The notes under the pieces are model-generated. The model had not been told where the DNA came from, searched no databases, and saw nothing but the letters and a program-made list of their open reading frames with translations. A stretch of 64,000 bases of DNA from Engelhardtia mirabilis (GTDB taxonomy: Bacteria > Planctomycetota > UBA1135 > GCA-002686595). How positions within the stretch are numbered: position 1 is the stretch's first letter; the number at the start of each line of letters is the position of its first letter. Location: assembly GCF_007748095.1 (NCBI RefSeq), contig NZ_CP036287.1:5828001-5892000 (forward strand). Reading direction: 5' to 3'. Below are positions 34,875-44,277 of this stretch, in pieces. The position numbers and the translations under genes are program-made.

Positions 34875-35270
34875 TCAGGCCGGACCCAAGAGGTCCCAGC
34901 GGTTGCCCCACGGGTCGACGAAGACCGCCACCTGTCCGTAGGCCTCGCGGCGGGGTTCGGTCGCGAACTCGACGCCAGCGCTCACGAGGCGCCGGTGGCT
35001 GGCCTCGAAGTCGTCCACCTGCAGGAAGAGCCCCACGCGGCCGGCGAACTGGTCCCCCACCGCGCGCTGTTGGCGCTCGCCGTCGGCCTGAGCGAGGAGA
35101 ATCCCGGTCTGGGCGCCAGGCGGACGCACGACGACCCAGCGCTTGGGCCGTCCGTCGTTGGTGAGCGACGGCGAGTCCTCGACGAGCTCGAAGCCGAGCG
35201 CGCCGGTGTAGAAGGCGATCGCGCGGGCGTAGTCGTCGACGATCACCGCCACGAGTGCCAGGTGGGTCAT
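34875..35270 (-). CDS. VOC-family (glyoxalase-like) protein
   Basis: 131 residues. VAVIVDDYARAIAFYTGALGFELVED begins the first module, and VGLFLQVDDFEASHRRLVSAGVEF begins the second, ending FVDPWGNRWDLLGPA, a standard VOC metal-site strand. It differs in sequence from the VOC protein at 21278. Substrate unknown. It is divergent from the Nudix-membrane gene with 42 bp between starts, so they probably share a regulatory region. Confidence 0.87.
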   Translation of the reverse strand: MTHLALVAVIVDDYARAIAFYTGALGFELVEDSPSLTNDGRPKRWVVVRPPGAQTGILLAQADGERQQRAVGDQFAGRVGLFLQVDDFEASHRRLVSAGVEFATEPRREAYGQVAVFVDPWGNRWDLLGPA

Positions 35271-35312
35271 GGCGCGGAGTGTAGCCGTGGCCGGCGTACA
35301 CTCTGCGCTTCG

Positions 35313-36347
35313 ATGGAGGTCGAGTCAGAAGGAGTCGAGTTGGAACAAGTCCCCACCCACGCCGGCGGCGTCGTCGTGCGTCCGACGCTCACAGGTCCGT
35401 TGTTTCTGATGGTCAGGTCCCGGTCCAACCCGACCGAGTGGGTGCTCCCCAAGGGGCACATCGAACGGGTGGCCAGCTGTCGCGAGACGCCGGAGGCCAC
35501 CGCGCGGCGGGAGGTCGAGGAGGAGACTGGAGTCGTCGCCGAGGTGGTCGCTCCCGCCGGAGACCTGTGCTACTCGAAGGAAGGCGAAGACGTCGTCTCC
35601 CGGATGTTCCTGATGCGCTTCGTCTCCCAAGGGCCGTCGAGCGAGGGCCGCGAGACGCGCTGGGCGAGCTTCGAGGACGCGCGCCGCGAGCTGGCCCACC
35701 CGGGCGCGGTCCACGTGCTCGAGAGCGCGCGGCTGCTCACGGCACAGCAACCCCACGAGGCCCACGACGCCCTGGCCGAGCAGGTACTGATGAAGCAGCT
35801 CGACCTCCTGCACGAACGCATGAAGGAGACCTCCGCCACGGCCAACGACTTCCTGGCGAAGTTCCTCTTCGGTGGCATGATCGCGGTAATCGCCCTGCTC
35901 AACGCCGACCTGGTCCTGCTCGATGAGCCGCTCTTCGCGAGGCCGAGCCCCTGGATGCTGGTCGCCGTCGGACCGCTGCTGCTGTTGACCGCCGTCTACT
36001 TCGGCCTCGTGACCGACCACCTGCAGAGCTACCGCCGCTCCCACCGCAAGCTGAAGTACAAGTTCGAACTGACCCTCCACAGCCTCCTGCAGCAACCCGG
36101 GGTCGTGCCCGAGGAGTACTCGCGCCGGATGGAACTGTCCGTGGGAGCCAAGGCCCCAGACAAGGACCCCCCCTACCCGGAATCGGGCTCGCGCAGCGAG
36201 GTGCTCGACTACCTGGTCGCCCACCACCGCTACAAGCTCACCAAGATCGAGCGCTGGAACCGCTCGGTCTTCTTCTGGCTCGCGATGGTGCTCGTGCTCC
36301 TGACCCTCGCGGTCCGGCTCGTGCCGCTGCTCGGCGGCGCGGCCTGA
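35313..36347 (+). CDS. Nudix hydrolase domain fused to a three-helix membrane module
   Basis: 344 residues from ATG 35313. Residues 15-140 are a Nudix domain: LPKGHIERVASC then RETPEATARREVEEETGV, the box E..REVEEETG being intact but with about four extra residues between its Gly and first Glu. The middle is a long helix (LAEQVLMKQLDLLHERM), followed by hydrophobic helices near residues 180-203 (FLFGGMIAVIALLN), 213-233 and 318-340, with a soluble charged helix between the second and third. The arrangement resembles SLATT/2TM effector modules and, in concept, Nudix-coupled channels. The open frame upstream of this ATG is antisense to the VOC gene and was excluded. Confidence 0.82.
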   Translation: MEVESEGVELEQVPTHAGGVVVRPTLTGPLFLMVRSRSNPTEWVLPKGHIERVASCRETPEATARREVEEETGVVAEVVAPAGDLCYSKEGEDVVSRMFLMRFVSQGPSSEGRETRWASFEDARRELAHPGAVHVLESARLLTAQQPHEAHDALAEQVLMKQLDLLHERMKETSATANDFLAKFLFGGMIAVIALLNADLVLLDEPLFARPSPWMLVAVGPLLLLTAVYFGLVTDHLQSYRRSHRKLKYKFELTLHSLLQQPGVVPEEYSRRMELSVGAKAPDKDPPYPESGSRSEVLDYLVAHHRYKLTKIERWNRSVFFWLAMVLVLLTLAVRLVPLLGGAA

Positions 36348-36475
36348 AGAGCGGGGCGGCAACCGGGTGCGGGGTTCGACGCCTTGGCCCAGCGCTGGCA
36401 AATGCCCTGGTGTTTCGACACAGGACGTCAAAAAGACCCCCCTCTTTCTGACACGAGTCCCAGCGGCGGGCCCGA

Positions 36476-36516
36476 GTAGGCGGCGGTTCTGTGCCTGGCA
36501 CCTGACGTCCGCCTAC
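36476..36516 (-). terminator. Stem-loop at the pyruvate kinase 3' end, conserved-loop type
   Basis: GTAGGCGG (36476-36483) pairs with CCGCCTAC (36509-36516). The 25-nt loop matches the loop at 1101-1125 at 23 of 25 positions (both contain TGTGCCTGGCACCTGACGT), while the outer arms differ. It ends 4 bp before the stop codon complement at 36521, i.e. just beyond the coding region. Confidence 0.6.
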
Positions 36517-36520
36517 GCGC

Positions 36521-37984
36521 TCAATGGAACCGCACCCGCTCGCCGATGCGGTGCAGCTTCATCAGGTTCGTCGTACGCGCCACGCCCGGCGGCACACCGG
36601 CTACGAACAGCACCTGCTCGCCGCCGCGCACCAAGCCCTTGTCTTGTAGGAACAGGCTGGCGTTGAACATCATGTCCTCCAGGTTGCGGTCGCGGCCGTA
36701 GAGGATCGGGCGCACGTGGGCCAGCATGGCCATCAGGTTGAGGGTGCGCTGGTGCGGCGTCAGGGCGATGATCTCGGCGCGGGGGCGGTAGCGCGAGAGC
36801 AGGCGCACCGTGTTGCCGGTCTCCGTGAAGGCGATGATCTTGGTCAGGCCCAGGGCCTCGGCGGCCTCCACCGCCGCCACGGCGATGGCGTTGGAGAAGG
36901 TCGGCTCGGAGGCGCGGAACTCGACGCGCGGCAGCTCGTTGTAGCCGTCGCTGGTCTCGACCGCGTGGGCGATGCGGACCATGGTCTCGATCGCCTCGCG
37001 GGGGTACTTGCCGACGGCGGTCTCGGCCGAGAGCATCACCGCGTCGGTGCCGTCGAGCACGGCGTTGGCCACGTCGGCGACCTCGGCGCGGGTCGGGCGC
37101 GAGGAGTGGATCATCGACTCGAGCATCTCGGTCGCGGTGATCACGTAGCGGCCCTCGCGCAGGGCGCTCTGGATCAGCATCTTCTGCAGCATCGGCAGGC
37201 GCTCGAGCTCGGTCTCCACGCCCAGGTCGCCGCGGGCGACCATGATCCCGTCGGAGGCCTTGATGATCTCCGGCAGGCGCTCGAGGGCGATGGCGCGCTC
37301 GATCTTGGCCACCATCTGGGGCTCGGGCGCCAGCTCGCGGATCTTCTCCACGTCCTCGGCGGAGCCGACGAAGCTGATGCCGATCATGTCGACGCCGCAC
37401 TGGCGCGCGACCTCGATGTCGGCGATGTCCTTGGGGGTCGGCAGGTCGACGGCCAGGTCCGTGTCGGGCAGGTTGACGCCCTTGCGGTCGGCGACCACGC
37501 CGCCGCGGGTGACCACCGCGCGGATGTGGTCGGCCTCGCAGGCCGTGGCCTCCGCGGCCACCGCGCCGTCGGCCAGGAGCAGCCGGTGTCCGATCTGCAT
37601 CGGGCCCAGGAAGCCGTCGAACTTGAAGTAGACCTCGCCCTCCTGGGCCGGGCCCTCGCCCTGGCGGATGACGATCTCGTCGCCCTCCACGAGCTCCACG
37701 GGACCGTTCGCGAACTTGCCCATCCGCAGCTTGGGGCCCTGGATGTCGGCCAGGACCGCCACGGCCATGTTCAGGTTGCGGGCGGCCTTGCGGACGACGT
37801 CGATCCGGCGGCGGTGCTCCTCGGCCTCACCGTGGCTGAAGTTGATCCGGGCGACGTTCATGCCGGCCAAGATCAGCTCCTCGATGCGCCCCTCCGAAGC
37901 CGGGCCGATGGTGGCCACGATCTTGGTGTTGGAGTGGGGCGCCTTGGGTCGGCGCTCCGGGGACGACTGGCTTCGCTCGGGCAT
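36521..37984 (-). CDS. pyk: Pyruvate kinase
   Basis: 487 residues from ATG 37984. TKIVATIGPAS opens the barrel; INFSHG, ADIQGPKLRMG, MVAKIER (catalytic Lys of the family signature), GIMVARGDLGVE and the helix TATEMLESMIHSSRPTRAE are all standard. The C-terminal domain (TFSNAIAVAAVEAAEALG to the end) carries the effector-site region. The reaction is phosphoenolpyruvate plus ADP to pyruvate plus ATP, the last ATP-forming step of glycolysis. Upstream frame extension runs into the long palindrome and was excluded. A conserved-loop stem-loop follows the stop. Confidence 0.95.
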   Translation of the reverse strand: MPERSQSSPERRPKAPHSNTKIVATIGPASEGRIEELILAGMNVARINFSHGEAEEHRRRIDVVRKAARNLNMAVAVLADIQGPKLRMGKFANGPVELVEGDEIVIRQGEGPAQEGEVYFKFDGFLGPMQIGHRLLLADGAVAAEATACEADHIRAVVTRGGVVADRKGVNLPDTDLAVDLPTPKDIADIEVARQCGVDMIGISFVGSAEDVEKIRELAPEPQMVAKIERAIALERLPEIIKASDGIMVARGDLGVETELERLPMLQKMLIQSALREGRYVITATEMLESMIHSSRPTRAEVADVANAVLDGTDAVMLSAETAVGKYPREAIETMVRIAHAVETSDGYNELPRVEFRASEPTFSNAIAVAAVEAAEALGLTKIIAFTETGNTVRLLSRYRPRAEIIALTPHQRTLNLMAMLAHVRPILYGRDRNLEDMMFNASLFLQDKGLVRGGEQVLFVAGVPPGVARTTNLMKLHRIGERVRFH

Positions 37985-38063
37985 CTTCGGGGAGCTCTCG
38001 GTCGTGTTCGTGGGCACTGGGCAAGAACGTAGCGACTGGACCGATCGCGCCGCCAGGCGCAAG

Positions 38064-38234
38064 GGTCGTACGGTGCCGCGGTCGTACGGTGCCGGGATCG
38101 TTTGGTCGTACGGTGCCGGGATCATTTGTCCCACCGGCGCCCGAAATCGTTGCGATTCGCAACGATTTCGGGCGCCGGTGGGACAAATGATCCCGGCACC
38201 GTACGACCAAACGATCCCGGCACCGTACGACCGC
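38064..38234. repeat. Perfect 157-bp palindrome with extra terminal unit (GTACGGTG family)
   Basis: 38078-38234 is a perfect inverted repeat: two identical 78-nt arms around a single central base (38156). Each arm reads GCGGTCGTACGGTGCCGGGA, then carries the GGTCGTACGGTGCC unit a second time, then GGGATCATTTGTCCCACCGG and a unique centre (CGAAATCGTTGCG). One more GGTCGTACGGTGCC copy lies outside at 38064-38077. It begins 3 bp beyond the stop of the membrane synthase-like gene (38238-38240), so it can act as its terminator, and it also lies 80 bp upstream of pyruvate kinase. Confidence 0.9.
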
Positions 38235-38237
38235 GAC

Positions 38238-40742
38238 TCAGCGCTCGGCGCGGGACTGGGACAGGGGCCCGGTCACCTGCAGGATCGTGCCCAACCCGTA
38301 GGCCAACATCGCCAGCAGGGTGACCGTGCGGAAGCCGGCCTCCATCGCGATCACGATGCAGAGGATCGACGCCACCACGCTCGCGCCGCCGTTGACCCCC
38401 ATGGCCCACGGCACGAGCCGCGGGGCGAGGCCCTTGAGGCGCTGCAGCCCGAGCGGGAAGGGCATCCCCATCAGGAAGTTGAGCGGCGCCAGGACCGCCA
38501 CCACCACCGCGATGCGCGCCGGCAGCTCCAGGTAGAGCGTCGCCTCGAGGATCGGCTGCAGCCCGAAGGCAAGGGCGCCGATGCCGATGCAGAGCAGGGT
38601 CGCGACCACGGCCATGGCCCGGGCCGGCGCGGCGCCCAAACGCCCGGCCACCAGGCTGCCGAGGCCCGCAAAGGTCAGGAAGCAGGCCAGCACCACCGTC
38701 AGCGAGTAGGTCGGGTGCCCCAGGTAGAGCACCAGCCGCTGGATGGTCGAGATCTCGAGGAACATGAAGCCCGCGCCGAGGCCCAGGAAGTAGGCCAGGT
38801 GCCGCCCGGCGTTGGGCGCCTTCAAGCCCTCGCGGCGCAGCAGCACCAGGGGCAGGATCACGAGCAGCGCCACGAGCAGGCTGGTCTGCACCAACAGCGT
38901 GGCCATGATCCGCAGGCCGATCGGGCCGCCCGTGAGCGCGTGCCACGATCCGCTGTCCGACTCGGGCTCGGCGAACAGGGCGCTCCAGTGGTGGAAGTTG
39001 AAGAAGAACGGCGCGTCGTCGTTCACCGGGCGGACGTCCCAGGGGTAGTCCGCGTAGAACGCCTCTTCGGTGCCCGCGTCGATGGCCGCCGCCAGGCGCG
39101 CGAAGGGGTCGTTCGGGTCGGACTCCACGCCGGGCAGGTAGGCCAGGCGCCAGTCGGGGTTGACCTCGGCCATGGCGAAGCGCTCGAGCGCCTCGGGGCT
39201 GAAGGGCTGACGAGAGAAGACGTTGCCCGCGAAGCGGATCGTCTCGCCCGCGCCGGGGCCGCCCTCCGGCAGGGTGACCTCCTCGAAGATCACCGCCGCG
39301 TGCTGGCTCGGCCTCTCGATCCCGAACTCGTCGCGCAGGGCCGTGAGCGCGATCGCGAACAGGCGCAGGTTCTCGCGCGGCGGGTCGTAGCCCAGGCGGA
39401 TCATGCCCAGGGTCCCGCGCTCGGGGTCGAGGTGCTCGAAGTACTCGACCAGCGCCTCGTAGGTGTACAGGTACGACTCGGACAGGACGTAGGCGCCCGC
39501 GTTGCCGGCGGTGTAGGTGTCCGTGCCCGACAGCTCGATCACGTCGAAGGTGCGGTCGAGCCGGCGCAGGGCGCTGCGGCCCTCGCCCACGCGCACCTCG
39601 ACCCCGGGCTTGTGGTAGACGTCGCCGTTGAAGTCGGCCCACTCCTCGCCGACGAGCTGCACCGTCTCCGAGTTGATCTCGATGCCGAGCACGCTCTCGG
39701 CGCCCTGCTCCATGGCGAAGCGCAGGTCGATGCCCCCGCCGATGCCGATCGCCAGGGCCTGGGGCGGCGCCGCGCCCCGCTCGACCAGGAGCTTCTGGGG
39801 CTCGTAGGCGAGCTGGTTCAGGGCCAGGGGCGCCGTCGCGCGCAGGGCCCCGAAGCTGGCGTCCGAGTGCATCACGGTGATCGCGTCACCGTCCTGATAG
39901 ATGTTGATCTCGCCCGGGCGCCCTTCGACGTCGGGAAGCTTGACCAGGTCGAGGCGGCACATGGGCGTCCAGCGCTGGCCCACGTGCTGGGAGCCCTCGA
40001 TCTCGGCCAGGGTGTAGGTCATCGCCTTGGAGCTGGCGACGTTGACCGGAAACCACTCGCGCGCCTTGAGGAATGACACGGCGCACAGGGCCAGGGTCGC
40101 GATGGCCGCCACGCCGGCGCCGCGCGACACGGGCACGGGCGAGCGCGGCGCGCTCCGCAGGAAGCTGACCGCCGCCAGCGGCCCGAGGGCGGCGCAGGCG
40201 ACCAGCAGGCGCTCACCGCCCAGGGGCGCGATGAACGCGATGAACATCCAGGCCCCGACCGCGCTGCCGATCAGGTTGAAGAAGTACAGCAGGCTGACGC
40301 GCTTGGCCGTCGACAGAGCGATCGTGACCACCAGCCCGCCGAAGAAGTACGGGATCAGCAGGTAGCTGTAGAACAGCGACAGGGAGAGGTACTTGCCCTC
40401 CGCTGTCATCTGCGCCGCCTGGTCCGCGGTCGCACCCAGGATCAGGTAGCCGCCGAGGGTCGAGAGCGCGAACAGGCTGCCGGCCCAGGCCAACTTGCCC
40501 GCCACGTCGCCGCGCGCCAGGCGCGGCATTACCGTCACCAGGGACCCCGCGGCGGCGAAGCCGAGCAGGGTCATGGTCACCACCATGTAGGAGTGGTGGT
40601 GCCACATCTGCACCGACAGGATCCGCGTCTGCAGCACCTGCAGGGCGAGCACCGCCGCCGAGATCAGGAACAGGCCGGGGGCGGTGCGGAGGGCGTCGGG
40701 GGCCGTCGCGTCGTTCGCGTCGGTCGGATCTTCGGTGGCCAT
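38238..40742 (-). CDS. Polytopic membrane protein with spermidine-synthase-like domain
   Basis: 834 residues. Membrane helices at residues 20-215 (FLISAAVLALQVLQTRILS, LLIPYFFGGLVVTIAL) and again near the C-terminus (PIGLRIMATLLVQTSLLVALL, VVVAVLAPLNFLMGMPFPLG) flank a soluble class I methyltransferase-like fold: ALAIGIGGGIDLRFAMEQGAESVLGIEIN and FDVIELSGTDTY. This is the architecture of membrane-embedded spermine/spermidine-synthase-like proteins, common in Planctomycetota and without a known reaction. The N-terminal half resembles the transporter-like part. Alone in its transcription unit, with the perfect palindrome at its 3' end. Confidence 0.83.
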   Translation of the reverse strand: MATEDPTDANDATAPDALRTAPGLFLISAAVLALQVLQTRILSVQMWHHHSYMVVTMTLLGFAAAGSLVTVMPRLARGDVAGKLAWAGSLFALSTLGGYLILGATADQAAQMTAEGKYLSLSLFYSYLLIPYFFGGLVVTIALSTAKRVSLLYFFNLIGSAVGAWMFIAFIAPLGGERLLVACAALGPLAAVSFLRSAPRSPVPVSRGAGVAAIATLALCAVSFLKAREWFPVNVASSKAMTYTLAEIEGSQHVGQRWTPMCRLDLVKLPDVEGRPGEINIYQDGDAITVMHSDASFGALRATAPLALNQLAYEPQKLLVERGAAPPQALAIGIGGGIDLRFAMEQGAESVLGIEINSETVQLVGEEWADFNGDVYHKPGVEVRVGEGRSALRRLDRTFDVIELSGTDTYTAGNAGAYVLSESYLYTYEALVEYFEHLDPERGTLGMIRLGYDPPRENLRLFAIALTALRDEFGIERPSQHAAVIFEEVTLPEGGPGAGETIRFAGNVFSRQPFSPEALERFAMAEVNPDWRLAYLPGVESDPNDPFARLAAAIDAGTEEAFYADYPWDVRPVNDDAPFFFNFHHWSALFAEPESDSGSWHALTGGPIGLRIMATLLVQTSLLVALLVILPLVLLRREGLKAPNAGRHLAYFLGLGAGFMFLEISTIQRLVLYLGHPTYSLTVVLACFLTFAGLGSLVAGRLGAAPARAMAVVATLLCIGIGALAFGLQPILEATLYLELPARIAVVVAVLAPLNFLMGMPFPLGLQRLKGLAPRLVPWAMGVNGGASVVASILCIVIAMEAGFRTVTLLAMLAYGLGTILQVTGPLSQSRAER

Positions 40743-40877
40743 GCGGGGGCGGGTAGGCCGGCGGGGACGCTGGCGGCCATCGGGTCGGGGAGGGGCCCTC
40801 GGCGGGCACGCGGGGCCGAAAGCTTATCGCGACCGGCCCCCCGGGGCGCGGCCCGACCGCCGCCCTCTCACCCCATC

Positions 40878-42146
40878 TCAGTCCTCGACGTCCGCCGAGA
40901 GGCGGTCGACCCACTCGCAGGCCTCGGCGTAGGCCTCCGCCACCGCGGACTCGGTGAAGCCCGTGGGAACAGCCTTGCCCCACATCCCGTGCTCGTAGGC
41001 CACGACCGCGCTGAGCACGTCCCCGGCGTCGCCGCCGCCCTCGATCAGGGCCCGTTGCACGTCCTCCGAGAGGGGCAGGCGCGCCAGGACGGCGTCCATG
41101 GCCGTGTCGAGCAGCGCGTCGAGGCAGGAGAACATGCCGACTGTGAAGTAGGAGTCAGGGCGCTCGCGATCGGCCTTTTGGGCCAGGATTTCGCACATGC
41201 GTCCGCGCAGCATGGCAGTGCGGATCAGCTCGTCGGGCTTGTTCTCGACCGAGGCCATCAGCACCAGGCTGGCCAGGTTGCGGACTCGGTTCAGGCCGAG
41301 GAAGACCACGGCTTCGCGCACCGACTCGACGCTGCGCCGGATGCCGTAGCGGGCGGTGTTGATGTGCCGCAGGATCCGATAGGAGAGCCCCATGTCGACC
41401 GAGATCGCGCGCTGCAGGCGGTCGATGTCCACCTCGGGCGAGTAGAGCTCGCTGAGCACGGCCAGGATCTGGGTCTTGGTCGAGCCCATGGCCCGACCCT
41501 TGACGATCGAAGGGCGCTCGAGGAAGTAGCCTTGGAAGTAGTGGAAGCCGAGCTCCTTGCAGGCCTTGAACTCGTCGATCGTCTCGATCTTCTCGGCCAG
41601 CACCTCGATGCCCCGATCGATCAGCTCCTCCACCAGGGGCGCGCACTCCTCGATGGACATGGCGCGCAGGTCCAGCTTCACGATGTCGGCCAGCTGCAGG
41701 AGCGTGTTGGTCGGCGCGTCGAGGGTGAAGTCGTCCAGGGCAATGCGGTAGCCCTCGCCCCGCAGGCGCTTGACGGCGTCGATCGTCTCCTGGTCGCCGG
41801 AGACGTTCTCGAGGATCTCGAGCACGATCTGGTCGGGTCCCGCCGGCAGCAGGCCCTCTTCGGTCAGGAAGCGCTTGGTCAGGTTCACGAAGGCCAGGCG
41901 GTCTCCCACGAGTCGGTCCAGGCCCAGCTCGAGGCAAGCGCCGACCAGCACCTCGGATGTGGCGCGGTCCTCATCGACCACGAAACTCTCCAGGGCCTCC
42001 TCCGTTGGGCGGAAGAGCAGCTCGTAGGCGAAGACGCCGAGACGACGGGTGAAGATCGGCTGTCGGCCGACGAATAGGGGGCGGGACTTCGTCACGATCG
42101 GGTGCCGGGAAGAGTCGAGGTCGGGCCGGCGCGGGGCAAGGGGCAC
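40878..42146 (-). CDS. EAL-HDOD signalling protein
   Basis: 422 residues. FVGRQPIFTRRLGVFAYELLFRP starts an EAL domain (residues 22-215) in which the catalytic signature is degenerate (ELL for EAL; LEILEN, IALDDFTLD, VKLDLRAM, LAEKIET retained), typical of YuxH-type proteins. Residues 215-400 form an HDOD domain (GSTKTQILAVLSELYSPEVD, VFLGLNRVRNLASLVLM). Proteins of this layout act in c-di-GMP or stress signalling, usually as non-enzymatic sensors. It is 196 bp downstream of the glycosyltransferase gene on the same strand. Confidence 0.87.
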   Translation of the reverse strand: MPLAPRRPDLDSSRHPIVTKSRPLFVGRQPIFTRRLGVFAYELLFRPTEEALESFVVDEDRATSEVLVGACLELGLDRLVGDRLAFVNLTKRFLTEEGLLPAGPDQIVLEILENVSGDQETIDAVKRLRGEGYRIALDDFTLDAPTNTLLQLADIVKLDLRAMSIEECAPLVEELIDRGIEVLAEKIETIDEFKACKELGFHYFQGYFLERPSIVKGRAMGSTKTQILAVLSELYSPEVDIDRLQRAISVDMGLSYRILRHINTARYGIRRSVESVREAVVFLGLNRVRNLASLVLMASVENKPDELIRTAMLRGRMCEILAQKADRERPDSYFTVGMFSCLDALLDTAMDAVLARLPLSEDVQRALIEGGGDAGDVLSAVVAYEHGMWGKAVPTGFTESAVAEAYAEACEWVDRLSADVED

Positions 42147-42342
42147 TGCGGACGGGTTGCCCGACCCACCTCAGAGCAGGTCATCGGCACGTTCCCGGGC
42201 CGCAGCCTGAGGGAACTTCGATGAATCACGCGGGCTGGATCGCGGGGCCGCGCGCCGCCCGGATCCGGCACCGAGGCGCGCGGCTCTCGCGCTCGGCGAA
42301 TTCGGGTCCGCCCCCCCCCCGAAGGGCCCTCCACGACGGACC

Positions 42343-44181
42343 TCAGCGATCGGCGCCACCCGCCGGCGGCGGAAGTCGTTTCCACAGGGCGAGCGCCGCC
42401 AGGTCCCCACCGACGAATTCCGGTCCGAGTAGGCCGATGTGGGTCCAATACGCGCCCGCCGGGGCGCTCGGCGCAGTCGGGACCCACGGGCTCGCAGCCG
42501 GTGCCGCGAGCAGGGTCCATTCCCGCGCGGGCTCCGGCGCCGGCCGGTCGGCGCCGCACAGCCACAGCTCACCGGGGGCGACGTCGTCAGGACCGTTGGC
42601 CCAGCCCCCCCGCCAGCCGGTGTAGTACAGCAGGTTGAACTGGGCCCAGCGCCCCACGCGCACGGTTGCTCCCGGGTCGTCGACGACCTCGCGCAGCACC
42701 GCAGCACCAAGGGCGCGCCGGTCCTTGTGGAGCTTGAAGGGCTCGATCATCGAGCGCTCGACGAGCCTCCCCGAGAATGCGAAGCAGGCCAGGGCCACCA
42801 GGGCTGCGCCGGCGGGCCCACCGGCGCGCAGGCGGCGCGTGCCCTCCACCGCTGACGCGAATGCGACCAGGCCGATGGTCACGACGGTCCACTTCGGCGG
42901 GTCTCCGGCCGTCACGCCCTCCGGATAGATCACGATCCCCACCAGCACGAACGGCAGGGCGAGCACCAACACGGGCAGCAGCGCGAACGACAGCCCGCGC
43001 GCGGCCCCGCGGCTGACCCTGCGGGCGGTCTCGGAGCCATCGAAGGCCACGCCGGCGAGGACGCTGGCCCAGGGCAACAGCGGCAGGGCGTAGCGCGCCC
43101 GCACCCCCGGCCAGGCGAGCAGCAGCAACATCCCGGCCACCAGCGCCACCGTGGCGAAGCGCCCGAGGGAACTGCCGCGCCAGGATCTCCAACCGGCGAG
43201 GGCCACGAGCGAAGCGGGGAGCCAACCGAGCAGCACGCCGCTGACCAGCCGCAGGCGGTCGCTGAGGTACACCCAGGCGCTGCCCGGCCCGCCGCGCGCC
43301 AGTTCGCCGGCCCAGGTCTGTCCGACGTTCGACTGCTGTCCATCGAGCAACAGGGCCAGCCAGATGCCCGGGACCGCCAAAGAGAGGAACGTCGCGAGCG
43401 CGGCGCGGGCCAAGGCGCGGCCGCGGCCGTCGCGTTCGAGCGCGGCCGCGAGCCACAGGGGCGGCAGGGCGAAGGCGAAGGCGATCGGACCCTTGGCGAG
43501 CACGGCGGCGCCGATCGCGAGGCCTCCAACGACGCTCCACACCCAACGCCCGCGCAGCCCGAGCCAGGCGGCCGCCGTGCCCGCGAAGCACAGGGCCGTG
43601 AGCGCCATCTCGATCTCCCCTAGGGTCGCCTTGGCCATCAGCGTCGGCGCGCCCGCCATGCAGCCGGCGGCAACGGTCGAGGCGGTCGCGCCCAGGCTGC
43701 GCCTGCAGAGCAGGAACACCAGGGCCACCGCCGCAGCGGAGAAGACCAGCGACGCCAACCGCGCCGCCAGGGGCGAGACCGGCGACAGGTCCGGCAGGGG
43801 CCCCGGCCCGAGCGCGCTGGCCACCGGGTCGCGGTGGGCCAGCTTCGACAGGGCGTCGAGATGCAGGTCCTCGAGCTCGATGCGACCCAGGTCGCCGAGC
43901 CCCGCCGCCCGGAGCCCCCGCGCCGTGGCCGCCACGCACCAGTAGTAGAGCGGTGGCTTGGCCAGGTACGGCCGGCCCCAGATGCGCGGCTCGACCCACT
44001 CGCCGGTCTCGAGCATCTCCCGCGCTGGCAAGAGGCGCCGCCCCTCCTCGTTCTCCACCTCGAGCTTGGACAAGAGAGGCAGGTTCGCGAGCAGCACCGC
44101 CCCCACCAGGAGCAGCAGCCGCAGGGCGTCGGACGGCCCGCCGGAGGGGGCCTGCTGGAACTTCTCGGGAGTCTGGTCCAT
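42343..44181 (-). CDS. ArnT/PMT-like glycosyltransferase (membrane, GT83 type)
   Basis: 612 residues, about 12 membrane helices. The first loop carries EVENEEGRRLLPAREML, the conserved acidic pair of the ArnT/PMT clan, then PRIWGRPYLAKPPLYYW. These enzymes transfer a sugar from a polyprenyl-phosphate donor on the outer side of the inner membrane to lipid A or protein. The C-terminal 150 residues are a soluble, presumably periplasmic domain. Acceptor unknown. Divergent from the FG-GAP lipoprotein gene (96 bp between starts). Confidence 0.83.
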   Translation of the reverse strand: MDQTPEKFQQAPSGGPSDALRLLLLVGAVLLANLPLLSKLEVENEEGRRLLPAREMLETGEWVEPRIWGRPYLAKPPLYYWCVAATARGLRAAGLGDLGRIELEDLHLDALSKLAHRDPVASALGPGPLPDLSPVSPLAARLASLVFSAAAVALVFLLCRRSLGATASTVAAGCMAGAPTLMAKATLGEIEMALTALCFAGTAAAWLGLRGRWVWSVVGGLAIGAAVLAKGPIAFAFALPPLWLAAALERDGRGRALARAALATFLSLAVPGIWLALLLDGQQSNVGQTWAGELARGGPGSAWVYLSDRLRLVSGVLLGWLPASLVALAGWRSWRGSSLGRFATVALVAGMLLLLAWPGVRARYALPLLPWASVLAGVAFDGSETARRVSRGAARGLSFALLPVLVLALPFVLVGIVIYPEGVTAGDPPKWTVVTIGLVAFASAVEGTRRLRAGGPAGAALVALACFAFSGRLVERSMIEPFKLHKDRRALGAAVLREVVDDPGATVRVGRWAQFNLLYYTGWRGGWANGPDDVAPGELWLCGADRPAPEPAREWTLLAAPAASPWVPTAPSAPAGAYWTHIGLLGPEFVGGDLAALALWKRLPPPAGGADR

Positions 44182-44277
44182 CAGAGCAGGGCCGCACAGG
44201 TTGCAACGCGCCCGGCGCGCTTGCCACCACGCCCCTCGTAGCCGGTCGATCAGGCCGAGCTAGACTTACTCGACCCC

